64,000 nt of DNA from Burkholderiales bacterium PBB1 (GTDB lineage Bacteria; Pseudomonadota; Gammaproteobacteria; Burkholderiales; Burkholderiaceae_C): contig NKIN01000005.1 in assembly GCA_002255905.1 (NCBI GenBank), positions 62,001-126,000 of the forward strand, read 5' to 3'. Positions within the stretch are counted from its first letter, which is position 1; each line of letters starts with the position of its first letter. The notes beneath the pieces are model-generated. The model was not told the origin of the DNA. It saw nothing but the letters and a program-made list of their open reading frames with translations, and ran no database searches. Of the stretch, positions 9,482 to 16,472 are shown in pieces. A program made the translations under genes and the position numbers.

Positions 9482-10386
9482 GCGCCGTCTGATTCGATGG
9501 CGGGTTCGGGCGCGCGGGTGACCTTGAACCAGCGCACCGCACCGCCGCGCGTGAGCATCACGCTGAAAAGCAGCCCGCCCATCGCCACCGCTTCGCCGCG
9601 GCGGGGCACGCGGCCCAGTTCGTGGGCGATCAGCCCGCCGATGGTGTCGAAGCTGTCCTGCGGCAACTGGGCGCCGAAGGACTCATTGACCGCGCCGATC
9701 TCGGCATCGCCCGCCACCCGGTGGCTGCCGTCGGCCAGCGTGTAGACGCTGGACTCGCCATCCTTGTCGTCGAACTCGTCCTCGATCTCGCCCACGATCT
9801 CCTCGAGCACGTCTTCGATGGTGATCAGCCCGGCGGTGTTGCCGAACTCGTCGATGACGATCGCCAGGTGGTTGCGGTTGGAACGGAAGTCGCGCAGCAG
9901 CTCGTTGAGCCCTTTCGATTCGGGCACGAACACCGCCGGGCGCAGCAGCGTGCGCAGGTTCAGGTCGGGCGAGCGCTGCAGCTTCAGCAGGTCCTTCGCC
10001 ATCAGGATGCCGATGATGTTGTCGCGCTGACCTTCGTAGACCGGAAAGCGCGAATGCGCGGTACCGATGACCAGATGCAGCAACTCGTCGTACGGCGCGT
10101 CGATGTCGAGGTGATCCATGTGGGGCGCTGCCACCATCACGTCGCCGGCGGTCATGTCCGCCATGCGGATCACGCCCTCGAGCATCATCCGCGACTCCGG
10201 TGCGATCAGCTCCCGATGCTCGGCGTCGGCCAGTGACTCGATCAGCTCGTCGCGTGAATCGACGCCTGGTGAAATGAATTCGATCAGCCGCTGAAACAGG
10301 TTGCGCTTGTCGACTGCGGCAGGGCGGCGCGCTGAATTCTTGACGCGGGCAGTGGGGGCGGAATGCGCCGGGTACGGGTCAGACAT
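9478..10386 (-). CDS. corC: CorC/HlyC-family CBS-domain protein
   Basis: 302 residues: two CBS repeats (about 75-200; MVAAPHMDHLDIDAPYDELL and GILMAKDLLKL) and a C-terminal CorC_HlyC transporter-associated domain (about 215-295; ADGSHRVAGDAEIGAVNE). The acidic linker DEFDDKDGESSVYTL is typical. Family members are linked to Mg/Co handling and membrane stress, but the biochemical role is not settled. It is coupled to lnt. In many proteobacteria ybeY and ybeZ precede it; here the upstream neighbour is instead a divergent GTPase gene, so ybeYZ are elsewhere or absent from this operon. Confidence 0.92.
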   Translation of the reverse strand: MSDPYPAHSAPTARVKNSARRPAAVDKRNLFQRLIEFISPGVDSRDELIESLADAEHRELIAPESRMMLEGVIRMADMTAGDVMVAAPHMDHLDIDAPYDELLHLVIGTAHSRFPVYEGQRDNIIGILMAKDLLKLQRSPDLNLRTLLRPAVFVPESKGLNELLRDFRSNRNHLAIVIDEFGNTAGLITIEDVLEEIVGEIEDEFDDKDGESSVYTLADGSHRVAGDAEIGAVNESFGAQLPQDSFDTIGGLIAHELGRVPRRGEAVAMGGLLFSVMLTRGGAVRWFKVTRAPEPAIESDGA

Positions 10387-10525
10387 CGCGCCGGGGCGAA
10401 AAGTGAATCACGGGCACAGCTTACCCGAACCGACATTGACAAGTGTGTTAGCTTGAAGGGTTGCGCATCGGCCCCATATGCCGATGTCAGGCCCTCAGAG
10501 TTCTCATTTCCCAGGACAACAGCCC

Positions 10526-11590
10526 ATGGCCACCCCCACCGCCAAAGCCGCCGCGCTCATTCCCGCCACCATCCTGACGGGGTTTCTCGGGTCGGGCAAG
10601 ACGACCCTGCTCAAACGCGTGCTGAGTGAAGCACACGGTCAGAAGATCGCCGTGATCGAAAACGAGTTCGGCGACGAAAACATCGACAACGACATCCTGG
10701 TGCAAGATTCCAAGGAGCAGATCATCCAGTTGAACAACGGCTGTGTGTGCTGCTCGATCCGCGAAGATCTGCGCACCACGCTCTCCGATCTGGCCGAAAA
10801 GAAGCGCAAGGGCGAATTGCAGTTCGATCGGGTGGTGATCGAGACCACCGGCCTGGCCGATCCAGGGCCCGTGGCGCAGACGTTCTTCATGGACGACGAG
10901 ATTGCCGAGTGCTACCTGCTCGACTCCATCCTGACGCTGGTCGACGCGAAGCATGGTGAGCAGCAGCTCGACAGCCGGCAGGAAGCCCGCCGCCAGATCG
11001 GCTTTGCGGACAAGATCTTCATCAGCAAATCGGATCTGGTGGATGAAGCTGCCGTCGATGCGCTGGCGCATCGCATCAAGCACATGAACCCCCGCGCGCC
11101 GCAGAGCCGGGTGCATTTCGGCGAGGTTCCGATAGCCAGCGTGTTCGATCTGCGCGGCTTCAACCTGAATGCCAAGCTCGACATCGACCCGGACTTCCTG
11201 AACGCCGATGCCCATGGACACGACCACGCGCACCATGACCACGATCATGAGCACGGCGAGCACTGCGACCACCCCAGCCACCATGTGCATGACGACGATG
11301 TGAAGTCGTTCGTGTTCCGTTCCGACAAGGCTTTCAACCCGGCCAAGCTGGAGGATTTCCTGGCGTCGATCGTGCAGGTCTATGGCCCGAAGCTGCTGCG
11401 CTACAAGGGCGTGCTGTTCATGAAGGGCTCGCCCAAGAAGGTCATCTTCCAGGGGGTGCACCAGCTGATGGGCAGCGACCTCGGCCCGGCCTGGGCACCT
11501 GGCGAGAAGAAGAACAGCAAGATGGTGTTCATCGGCATCGACCTGCCGAAAGACATATTTCTGCAGGGCCTGGAGCAATGCCTCGTGTGA
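10526..11590 (+). CDS. COG0523 (CobW/YjiA/ZNG1-type) metal-handling GTPase
   Basis: 354 residues from the ATG at 10526; an earlier in-frame ATG (10478) would add 16 unconserved residues. Walker A GFLGSGKTTLL near residue 20, the metal-binding CxCC motif GCVCCS near residue 72, a guanine-specificity motif SKSD, and a C-terminal CobW_C domain. Between the domains lies a His/Asp-rich stretch (about 227-260) with more than a dozen histidines, a likely metal reservoir. COG0523 proteins deliver or insert zinc, cobalt or iron; the CxCC and His-rich loop favour zinc but do not prove it. Directly upstream of a DksA-like gene, a neighbourhood seen for zinc-responsive COG0523 members. Confidence 0.9.
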   Translation: MATPTAKAAALIPATILTGFLGSGKTTLLKRVLSEAHGQKIAVIENEFGDENIDNDILVQDSKEQIIQLNNGCVCCSIREDLRTTLSDLAEKKRKGELQFDRVVIETTGLADPGPVAQTFFMDDEIAECYLLDSILTLVDAKHGEQQLDSRQEARRQIGFADKIFISKSDLVDEAAVDALAHRIKHMNPRAPQSRVHFGEVPIASVFDLRGFNLNAKLDIDPDFLNADAHGHDHAHHDHDHEHGEHCDHPSHHVHDDDVKSFVFRSDKAFNPAKLEDFLASIVQVYGPKLLRYKGVLFMKGSPKKVIFQGVHQLMGSDLGPAWAPGEKKNSKMVFIGIDLPKDIFLQGLEQCLV

Positions 11591-11603
11591 TGCCGGCTTG
11601 CCC

Positions 11604-11637
11604 CGCAAGGCGTGGCTACAATCCGCCCCGCCTTGCG
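11604..11637 (+). promoter_or_regulatory. Palindrome overlapping a candidate -10 upstream of the dksA-like gene
   Basis: Perfect 9-bp inverted repeat CGCAAGGCG (11604-11612) and CGCCTTGCG (11629-11637) with a 16-nt loop containing TACAAT (11617-11622), a good -10 match; no convincing -35 is seen at the right distance. It could be an operator overlapping the promoter of the dksA-like gene or a weak terminator of the GTPase gene (no T-run follows). No match to the usual Zur box was recognised. Confidence 0.35.
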
Positions 11638-11721
11638 ATTTGAGTCGATGGCAATGTCGTGGTGCCAACGTGGCGCTCGTTTCGCGCCCTGGCGGTAGCA
11701 ACCCGCTGCGAGGAGAACCCT

Positions 11722-12780
11722 GTGACCCGATCCCCGGCCAAGTCTGCGCCCCCTGCCGCGCGAACAGCCCCCGTGCTCAAGAAGAAGGCCACAGCGTCGG
11801 CGTCGGTGAAGTCCGCGCCTCCCAAGAAAGCGTCTCCACCCGCCAAGAAGCCAGCTCCACCGCCCAAGAAGCCAGCTCCACCGCCCAAGAAGACAACGCC
11901 ACCCGAGAAGATCTCCCCACCGGCGCCCAAAGCGGCGCCTGTGCCCGCCCCGAGCCGAGCCAAGGCTGCCTCCAAGCCTGCTCCGGTCCCGCCCGCTCCC
12001 AAAGTTGCGCCGGCCAAAACAGCGAAGCCCGCTGCCACCGCTGGAAAACCTGTTCCGAAACCGATGCTGAAATCCCTCCCTCAGGACGCCGCGAAAGAGG
12101 TCGTGGCGCCCCAGGTGCCGGCACCCGCCGACACCGTCTCGGCGGCACCCGCTGCCGCCAAGCCGCCGCGCGCCAAATCGGCGGCCAAGTCCCGTTACGG
12201 CGCACCGATGCCCACCGCGCCATTGCCGCCACCGACCTCGCGTTTTGCCGACCGCTTTGCGCCTCCGCGTCCGCCGACCCGCCAGATGAACAACCTGGGG
12301 CTGGACACCCCGCGTGCGGTGACCAAGGCCGATCCGAAGCTGGCCAATGCCTGGAAGACCAAGGCAGGCAAGGACCTCACCGAAGCCGAGGTGCTCGCCA
12401 TGCCAGACAGCGAGTACATGAACGAGAAGCAGCTCGACTTCTTCCGCGCCACGCTGAAGAAGCTCAAGGACGATCTGCTCAGCAATGCCGGAGAAACCAC
12501 CGAGCATCTGCGCGAAGACACCTCCATCGTTCCTGATCCGGCCGACCGGGCCACGATCGAGGAAGAGCACGCCCTGGAGCTGCGCACCCGCGATCGGGAG
12601 CGCAAGCTGCTCAAGAAGATTGCGCAGTCACTCAACCGCGTCGACAGCGGTGAGTACGGTTTTTGCGATGAGACCGGGGAACCCATCGGCCTGGGCCGCC
12701 TGATCGCGCGTCCGACCGCCACCTTGTCTCTCGAAGCTCAGCAGCGCCGGGAACTCAAGCAGAAGATGTTCGGCGACTGA
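11722..12780 (+). CDS. dksA: DksA-like RNA polymerase-binding protein with long basic Pro/Ala/Lys N-terminal tail
   Basis: 352 residues from GTG 11722, chosen because GAGGAGA lies five bases upstream; an ATG at 11659 is open but has no such site. The last ~140 residues are a DksA module: coiled coil (LDFFRATLKKLKDDLL, with DPADRATIEEEHALE at its tip region) and a C-terminal globular part. The four-Cys zinc finger is degenerate: one Cys remains (GFCDETGEPIG) and LEAQQRRE stands where the second pair would be, as in zinc-independent DksA forms. The first ~200 residues are low-complexity K/P/A (histone H1-like), including a KKPAPPP tandem repeat, whereas typical DksA is about 150 residues. DksA with ppGpp tunes rRNA and amino-acid promoters; the tail probably binds nucleic acid, which is inference. 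Confidence 0.88.
   Translation: MTRSPAKSAPPAARTAPVLKKKATASASVKSAPPKKASPPAKKPAPPPKKPAPPPKKTTPPEKISPPAPKAAPVPAPSRAKAASKPAPVPPAPKVAPAKTAKPAATAGKPVPKPMLKSLPQDAAKEVVAPQVPAPADTVSAAPAAAKPPRAKSAAKSRYGAPMPTAPLPPPTSRFADRFAPPRPPTRQMNNLGLDTPRAVTKADPKLANAWKTKAGKDLTEAEVLAMPDSEYMNEKQLDFFRATLKKLKDDLLSNAGETTEHLREDTSIVPDPADRATIEEEHALELRTRDRERKLLKKIAQSLNRVDSGEYGFCDETGEPIGLGRLIARPTATLSLEAQQRRELKQKMFGD
11845..11886 (+). repeat. 21-nt tandem repeat inside the dksA-like gene
   Basis: Two exact head-to-tail copies of a 21-nt unit (11845-11865 and 11866-11886) encode KKPAPPP twice, followed by a diverged third start (KKTTPPE). In-frame unit length means copy number could change without a frameshift. Confidence 0.85.
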
Positions 12781-12812
12781 CCATCCCCCGTACCCCAGCA
12801 GGCACTGACCCC

Positions 12813-14462
12813 ATGGCGGACCCCAAAGACACGACGAGCTTCTTCCGCAAGGTCGTGAAGTTCGTCGCCAATCCGGCCACCGAATGGAACGAGTTGGGGC
12901 AGCCTGCACCAGGATCGATCGAGAGCGAGCTCGCCAAGTCCGAGCTGAAGGCCATGATCGAGCGCAAGCGGCGCAACGACTTCGTGCGCAAGCGCGAGTT
13001 CGACATGCTGCGCAAGGTCCGTCGCGACGGGCTGACGCCCGAGCAACTTGCAGCGCTGGGCGGCTCGTCGGCGATGGGCGGTGATTCGGTGCCGCGCCTG
13101 CGCGACAGCGAGGCGCGCTCCGGTCCCGGCATGAAGGCCAAGATCGACGCCATCGAGCAGCAGATGGTGGGCAACAGCCAGCCGGCTGCGCTGCGCCGGT
13201 CCCCCGAGTTCTATGCCGCGCCGACGCAGGCGGCGCCGCTGGACGCAGCCGGAAACGCCCAGGTGCCTGGCGCGGATGCCACCGACTCGACGCCGCCGTA
13301 TGCCGCGGGCCTCACCTTCAACCGCGAGGTGGTCGGATCCTCGTTCGACAAGGCGTTCGTGTCGGCCGAGACCAACAACGAACTGGCGCTTGACCCGGAG
13401 CTCGACGAGGCCGTGATCGCCTTTGCGAACGCCGATTTCGATCTGTGCGAGCAGTCGCTGACCCAGCTGATCCAGCCGCACGGGGCGCGTGCGCAGCATG
13501 CCGAGACCTGGTTGGCGCTGTTCGACATGCACCGTGCAACGGGCCAGTTGCCCAAGTTCGAGGCCTTGGCCATTGAGTACGCCCAGCAATTCGGCTGGTC
13601 GGCCCCACAGTGGTTTTCGATGCCGCAGCGGGTGGCTGAAGCCGTCAGCGAAGAGCGCCAGCCGCGCAGCCGCATCGACGGCCAGGTCGGTTGGTCGAGC
13701 CCGGAGTGGATCGATGGCGAGGCGGTGTCGCGACTGCGGTCGCAAACCCTGCAGATGCCGCTGCCGTGGGTGTTCGACTGGGCCGCGCTGCGCGGGATCG
13801 ATGCCGAAGCCTGCGCCCGTCTCAGCGATCTCTTTCGCAGCTGGATGCCGCAGAAGCTCGACATGCGTTGGCTGCATGGCGACGCCCTGCTGAACTGCCT
13901 GCACGAGGCCACGCCCAATGGGGTGCGCGACGCCGACCCTGTCTATTGGCAGCTGCGCCTGGATGTGCTGCGCATGACCAACCGGCCCGACCAGTTCGAC
14001 GAGACGGCCATCGAGTACTGCATGACCTACGAAGTCTCGCCGCCGTCCTGGGAGCGCGCGCAGTGCCGGGTCCGACTGAGCGGTGCGGCGAGCAGCACGC
14101 TGTCGCCATCGATGTCGATGGTGAGCGAGGTGTCCACCGGTTTTGTCGAGTCCAACCTGCTCGATGACGCGGTGCTGGTGCAGGTGTCCAGCGTCGAGTT
14201 GTCCGGCCAGTTGATCGGCGACATCGGGCCGCTGCTGCAATCGATGACCGAGCAGCTCGGCACGGCGCCGGTGATCACGGTGTCTTGCTCGCGGCTGATC
14301 CGCGTCGATTTCATCGCGGCCGGGGACCTGCTCAACTGGGTGCTGGCGCGCCGCGGCGAGAACCGCTCGGTGACCTTCGTCGATGCACACCGACTGGTGG
14401 CGCTGTTCTTCGGCGCCATGGGCATCAACGAGCACGCGACGGTCAAGGTCCGCACCGTCTGA
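12813..14462 (+). CDS. STAS-domain protein, function unknown
   Basis: 549 residues. The N-terminal segment is charged (FFRKVVKFVANPATEWNEL, then ERKRRNDFVRKREFDMLRKV); a long middle region (about 180-440) is helical and unassigned; the last ~100 residues resemble a STAS fold (VLVQVSSVELSGQLIGDIGP, then ITVSCSRLIRVDFIAAGDLL). STAS domains act in anti-sigma antagonism, transporters and MlaB-like lipid transport. Asp rather than Ser is at the usual phospho-site position (RVDFIAAG), so phospho-switching is doubtful. Located between the dksA-like gene and hslV. I recognise it as a recurring Burkholderiales neighbour but know no function. Confidence 0.75.
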   Translation: MADPKDTTSFFRKVVKFVANPATEWNELGQPAPGSIESELAKSELKAMIERKRRNDFVRKREFDMLRKVRRDGLTPEQLAALGGSSAMGGDSVPRLRDSEARSGPGMKAKIDAIEQQMVGNSQPAALRRSPEFYAAPTQAAPLDAAGNAQVPGADATDSTPPYAAGLTFNREVVGSSFDKAFVSAETNNELALDPELDEAVIAFANADFDLCEQSLTQLIQPHGARAQHAETWLALFDMHRATGQLPKFEALAIEYAQQFGWSAPQWFSMPQRVAEAVSEERQPRSRIDGQVGWSSPEWIDGEAVSRLRSQTLQMPLPWVFDWAALRGIDAEACARLSDLFRSWMPQKLDMRWLHGDALLNCLHEATPNGVRDADPVYWQLRLDVLRMTNRPDQFDETAIEYCMTYEVSPPSWERAQCRVRLSGAASSTLSPSMSMVSEVSTGFVESNLLDDAVLVQVSSVELSGQLIGDIGPLLQSMTEQLGTAPVITVSCSRLIRVDFIAAGDLLNWVLARRGENRSVTFVDAHRLVALFFGAMGINEHATVKVRTV

Positions 14463-14538
14463 GTGGATCTCCCGCGCTGCGGCGCGTTCGGCCAGGCCGG
14501 GGCATTGAAATCGGCGTGAACGCCCTCACACCCTCCCC

Positions 14539-15090
14539 ATGGATTACAACGCTCCTCCCAGCTTTCACGGCACCACCATCGTCAGCGTGCGCCGTGGTGC
14601 GCAGGTGGCGCTGGGTGGTGATGGACAGGTCACGCTCGGCCACATCGTCGTCAAGTCGTCGGCCCGCAAGGTGCGCAAGCTGTACCGCGAACAGGTGCTG
14701 GCCGGGTTCGCGGGCGCCACGGCCGATGCGTTCACCCTGTTCGAGCGCTTCGAGTCCAAGCTCGAAAAGCACCAGGGACACCTGGTGCGTGCGGCCATCG
14801 AATTGACCCGCGACTGGCGCACCGACCGCGTGCTGCGCCGCCTCGAAGCGATGCTGGCCGTGGCCGATGCGACGGCCTCCCTGATCATCACCGGCAACGG
14901 CGATGTGCTCGAGCCCGAGCACGGCATCGTCGCCATCGGCTCCGGTGGCTCCTACGCCCAGGCCGCTGCCCGTGCGCTGATCGCGCACACCGAACTGTCA
15001 CCCCATGACGTGGTCAAGCGGTCGCTAGAGATCGCCGGCGACATCTGCATCTACACCAATCAGAACCACACCATCGAGACCCTGGGATGA
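14539..15090 (+). CDS. hslV: ATP-dependent protease catalytic subunit HslV
   Basis: 183 residues, proteasome-beta-type threonine peptidase. The precursor [11 protein letters not shown] would be removed to expose the catalytic Thr12 of TTIVSVRR. Further family blocks include [20 protein letters not shown] and [19 protein letters not shown]. Assembles as a double hexamer capped by HslU and degrades regulatory and misfolded proteins. Its stop overlaps the hslU start (ATGA at 15087-15090), so both are translated as a coupled pair. Confidence 0.98.
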   Translation: MDYNAPPSFHGTTIVSVRRGAQVALGGDGQVTLGHIVVKSSARKVRKLYREQVLAGFAGATADAFTLFERFESKLEKHQGHLVRAAIELTRDWRTDRVLRRLEAMLAVADATASLIITGNGDVLEPEHGIVAIGSGGSYAQAAARALIAHTELSPHDVVKRSLEIAGDICIYTNQNHTIETLG

Positions 15091-16430
15091 GCACGCCGAT
15101 GAGCAGCCACATGACGCCGCAGGAGATCGTCTCCGAGCTCGATCGCCACATCGTCGGCCAGCATGACGCCAAGCGCGCGGTGGCCATCGCGCTGCGCAAC
15201 CGCTGGCGTCGGCAGCAGATCGACGAACCGCTGCGCAGCGAGATCACGCCCAAGAACATCCTGATGATCGGCCCGACCGGTGTCGGCAAGACCGAGATCG
15301 CGCGCCGCCTGGCGAAGCTGGCAGATGCGCCGTTCATCAAGGTCGAGGCGACCAAGTTCACCGAGGTCGGCTACGTCGGCAAGGACGTCGATTCGATCAT
15401 CCGCGACCTCGTCGAAACCGCTGTCAAGCAGCAGCGCGAATCCGCGATGCGCCGTCAGCGCTCGCGCGCCGAAGACGCTGCCGAAGACCGCATCCTCGAT
15501 ATCCTGGTGCCGCCGCCGCCGCGTGGCGCCGATCCCGCTGCCGCGCCAGCCGACAACACCGCGCGCCAGGTGATGCGCAAGCGATTGCGCGAGGGCACGC
15601 TCGACGACAAGGACATCGAGATCGACCTGGCCGAGCCCAAGCCGCAGCTGCGCATCATGGGTCCGGCCGGCATGGGAGACATGGCCGACCAGCTGCAGGG
15701 CCTGTTCGCCAGCGCGAGTGGCCCCAGGCGCAAGCTGCGCAAACTGAAGATCGGCGAAGCTCGGCATCTGCTGGTCGACGACGAAGCGGCCAAGCTGGTC
15801 AATGAGGAGGAGATCCGGGCTGCTGCCGTGCTGCAGACCGAGCAGAACGGCATCGTCTTCCTGGACGAGATCGACAAGGTCGCCTCGCGCAATGAAACCA
15901 GCGGCGCCGATGTGTCTCGGCAAGGGGTGCAGCGCGATCTGCTGCCGCTGGTCGAAGGCACGTCGGTCAGCACCAAGCACGGCATCGTCAAGACAGACCA
16001 CATCCTGTTCATCGCGTCGGGGGCGTTCCATCTGTCCAAGCCCAGCGACCTGATTCCCGAACTGCAGGGTCGCTTCCCGATCCGCGTGGAGCTGGGCTCG
16101 CTCGGCGTGGACGACTTCGAGGCGATCCTGACGCAGACGCACGCCAGCCTGGTCAAGCAGTACCAGGCACTGCTGTCGACCGAGGGCGTGACGCTGCAGA
16201 TCGCAGCCGACGGCATCCGCCGGCTCGCGCAGATCGCCTACGACGTCAACGAGCGCACCGAGAACATCGGGGCACGGCGCTTGGCCACGGTGATGGAGCG
16301 GCTGCTCGACGAGGTCAGCTTCGACGCCCCCAAGCTCAGCGGCCAGACGGTCACGCTGGGCGCAGCCGAGGTCGATGCCAAGCTGGCCGAGCTGGCCCAC
16401 AACGAGGACCTGTCGCGCTACATCCTGTAG
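15087..16430 (+). CDS. hslU: ATP-dependent protease ATPase subunit HslU
   Basis: 447 residues, AAA+ unfoldase of the HslUV protease. Walker [18 protein letters not shown] near residue 65, Walker [11 protein letters not shown] near 255, sensor 2 region ENIGARRL, and the C-terminal tail LSRYIL that docks between HslV subunits. The inserted I-domain (about 110-245) is present. The ATG at 15087 overlaps hslV; internal Met codons at positions 5 and 9 are alternatives. Confidence 0.98.
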   Translation: MSTPMSSHMTPQEIVSELDRHIVGQHDAKRAVAIALRNRWRRQQIDEPLRSEITPKNILMIGPTGVGKTEIARRLAKLADAPFIKVEATKFTEVGYVGKDVDSIIRDLVETAVKQQRESAMRRQRSRAEDAAEDRILDILVPPPPRGADPAAAPADNTARQVMRKRLREGTLDDKDIEIDLAEPKPQLRIMGPAGMGDMADQLQGLFASASGPRRKLRKLKIGEARHLLVDDEAAKLVNEEEIRAAAVLQTEQNGIVFLDEIDKVASRNETSGADVSRQGVQRDLLPLVEGTSVSTKHGIVKTDHILFIASGAFHLSKPSDLIPELQGRFPIRVELGSLGVDDFEAILTQTHASLVKQYQALLSTEGVTLQIAADGIRRLAQIAYDVNERTENIGARRLATVMERLLDEVSFDAPKLSGQTVTLGAAEVDAKLAELAHNEDLSRYIL

Positions 16431-16447
16431 CGCGAGCGCTGCTGCCA

Positions 16448-16470
16448 GCCTGCCCCCGCGTGGGGCAGGC
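16448..16470. terminator. Hairpin between convergent hslU and the hydratase/dehydrogenase gene
   Basis: Perfect 9-bp stem GCCTGCCCC/GGGGCAGGC with loop CGCGT, lying in the 42 nt between two convergent stops. A strong GC hairpin without a clear T-run on either strand, so a bidirectional terminator or transcript-end stabiliser is likely. Confidence 0.65.
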
Positions 16471-16472
16471 GC

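Noticed and set aside
11692-11700. GGCGGTAGC, resembling the ops element of RfaH-controlled operons
   Set aside because: It lies before the dksA-like gene, not before a polysaccharide operon, and a similar string occurs at 7849; chance in high-GC DNA.
11401-12570. Gly/Arg-rich open frame on the minus strand opposite the dksA-like gene
   Set aside because: Mirror of the Pro/Lys-rich tail coding sequence; repetitive composition follows from the opposite strand.
14463-14538. Possible heat-shock (sigma-32) promoter before hslV
   Set aside because: TTGAAA is present but the CCCCAT-like -10 is 24 bases away and overlaps the start codon; spacing does not fit.
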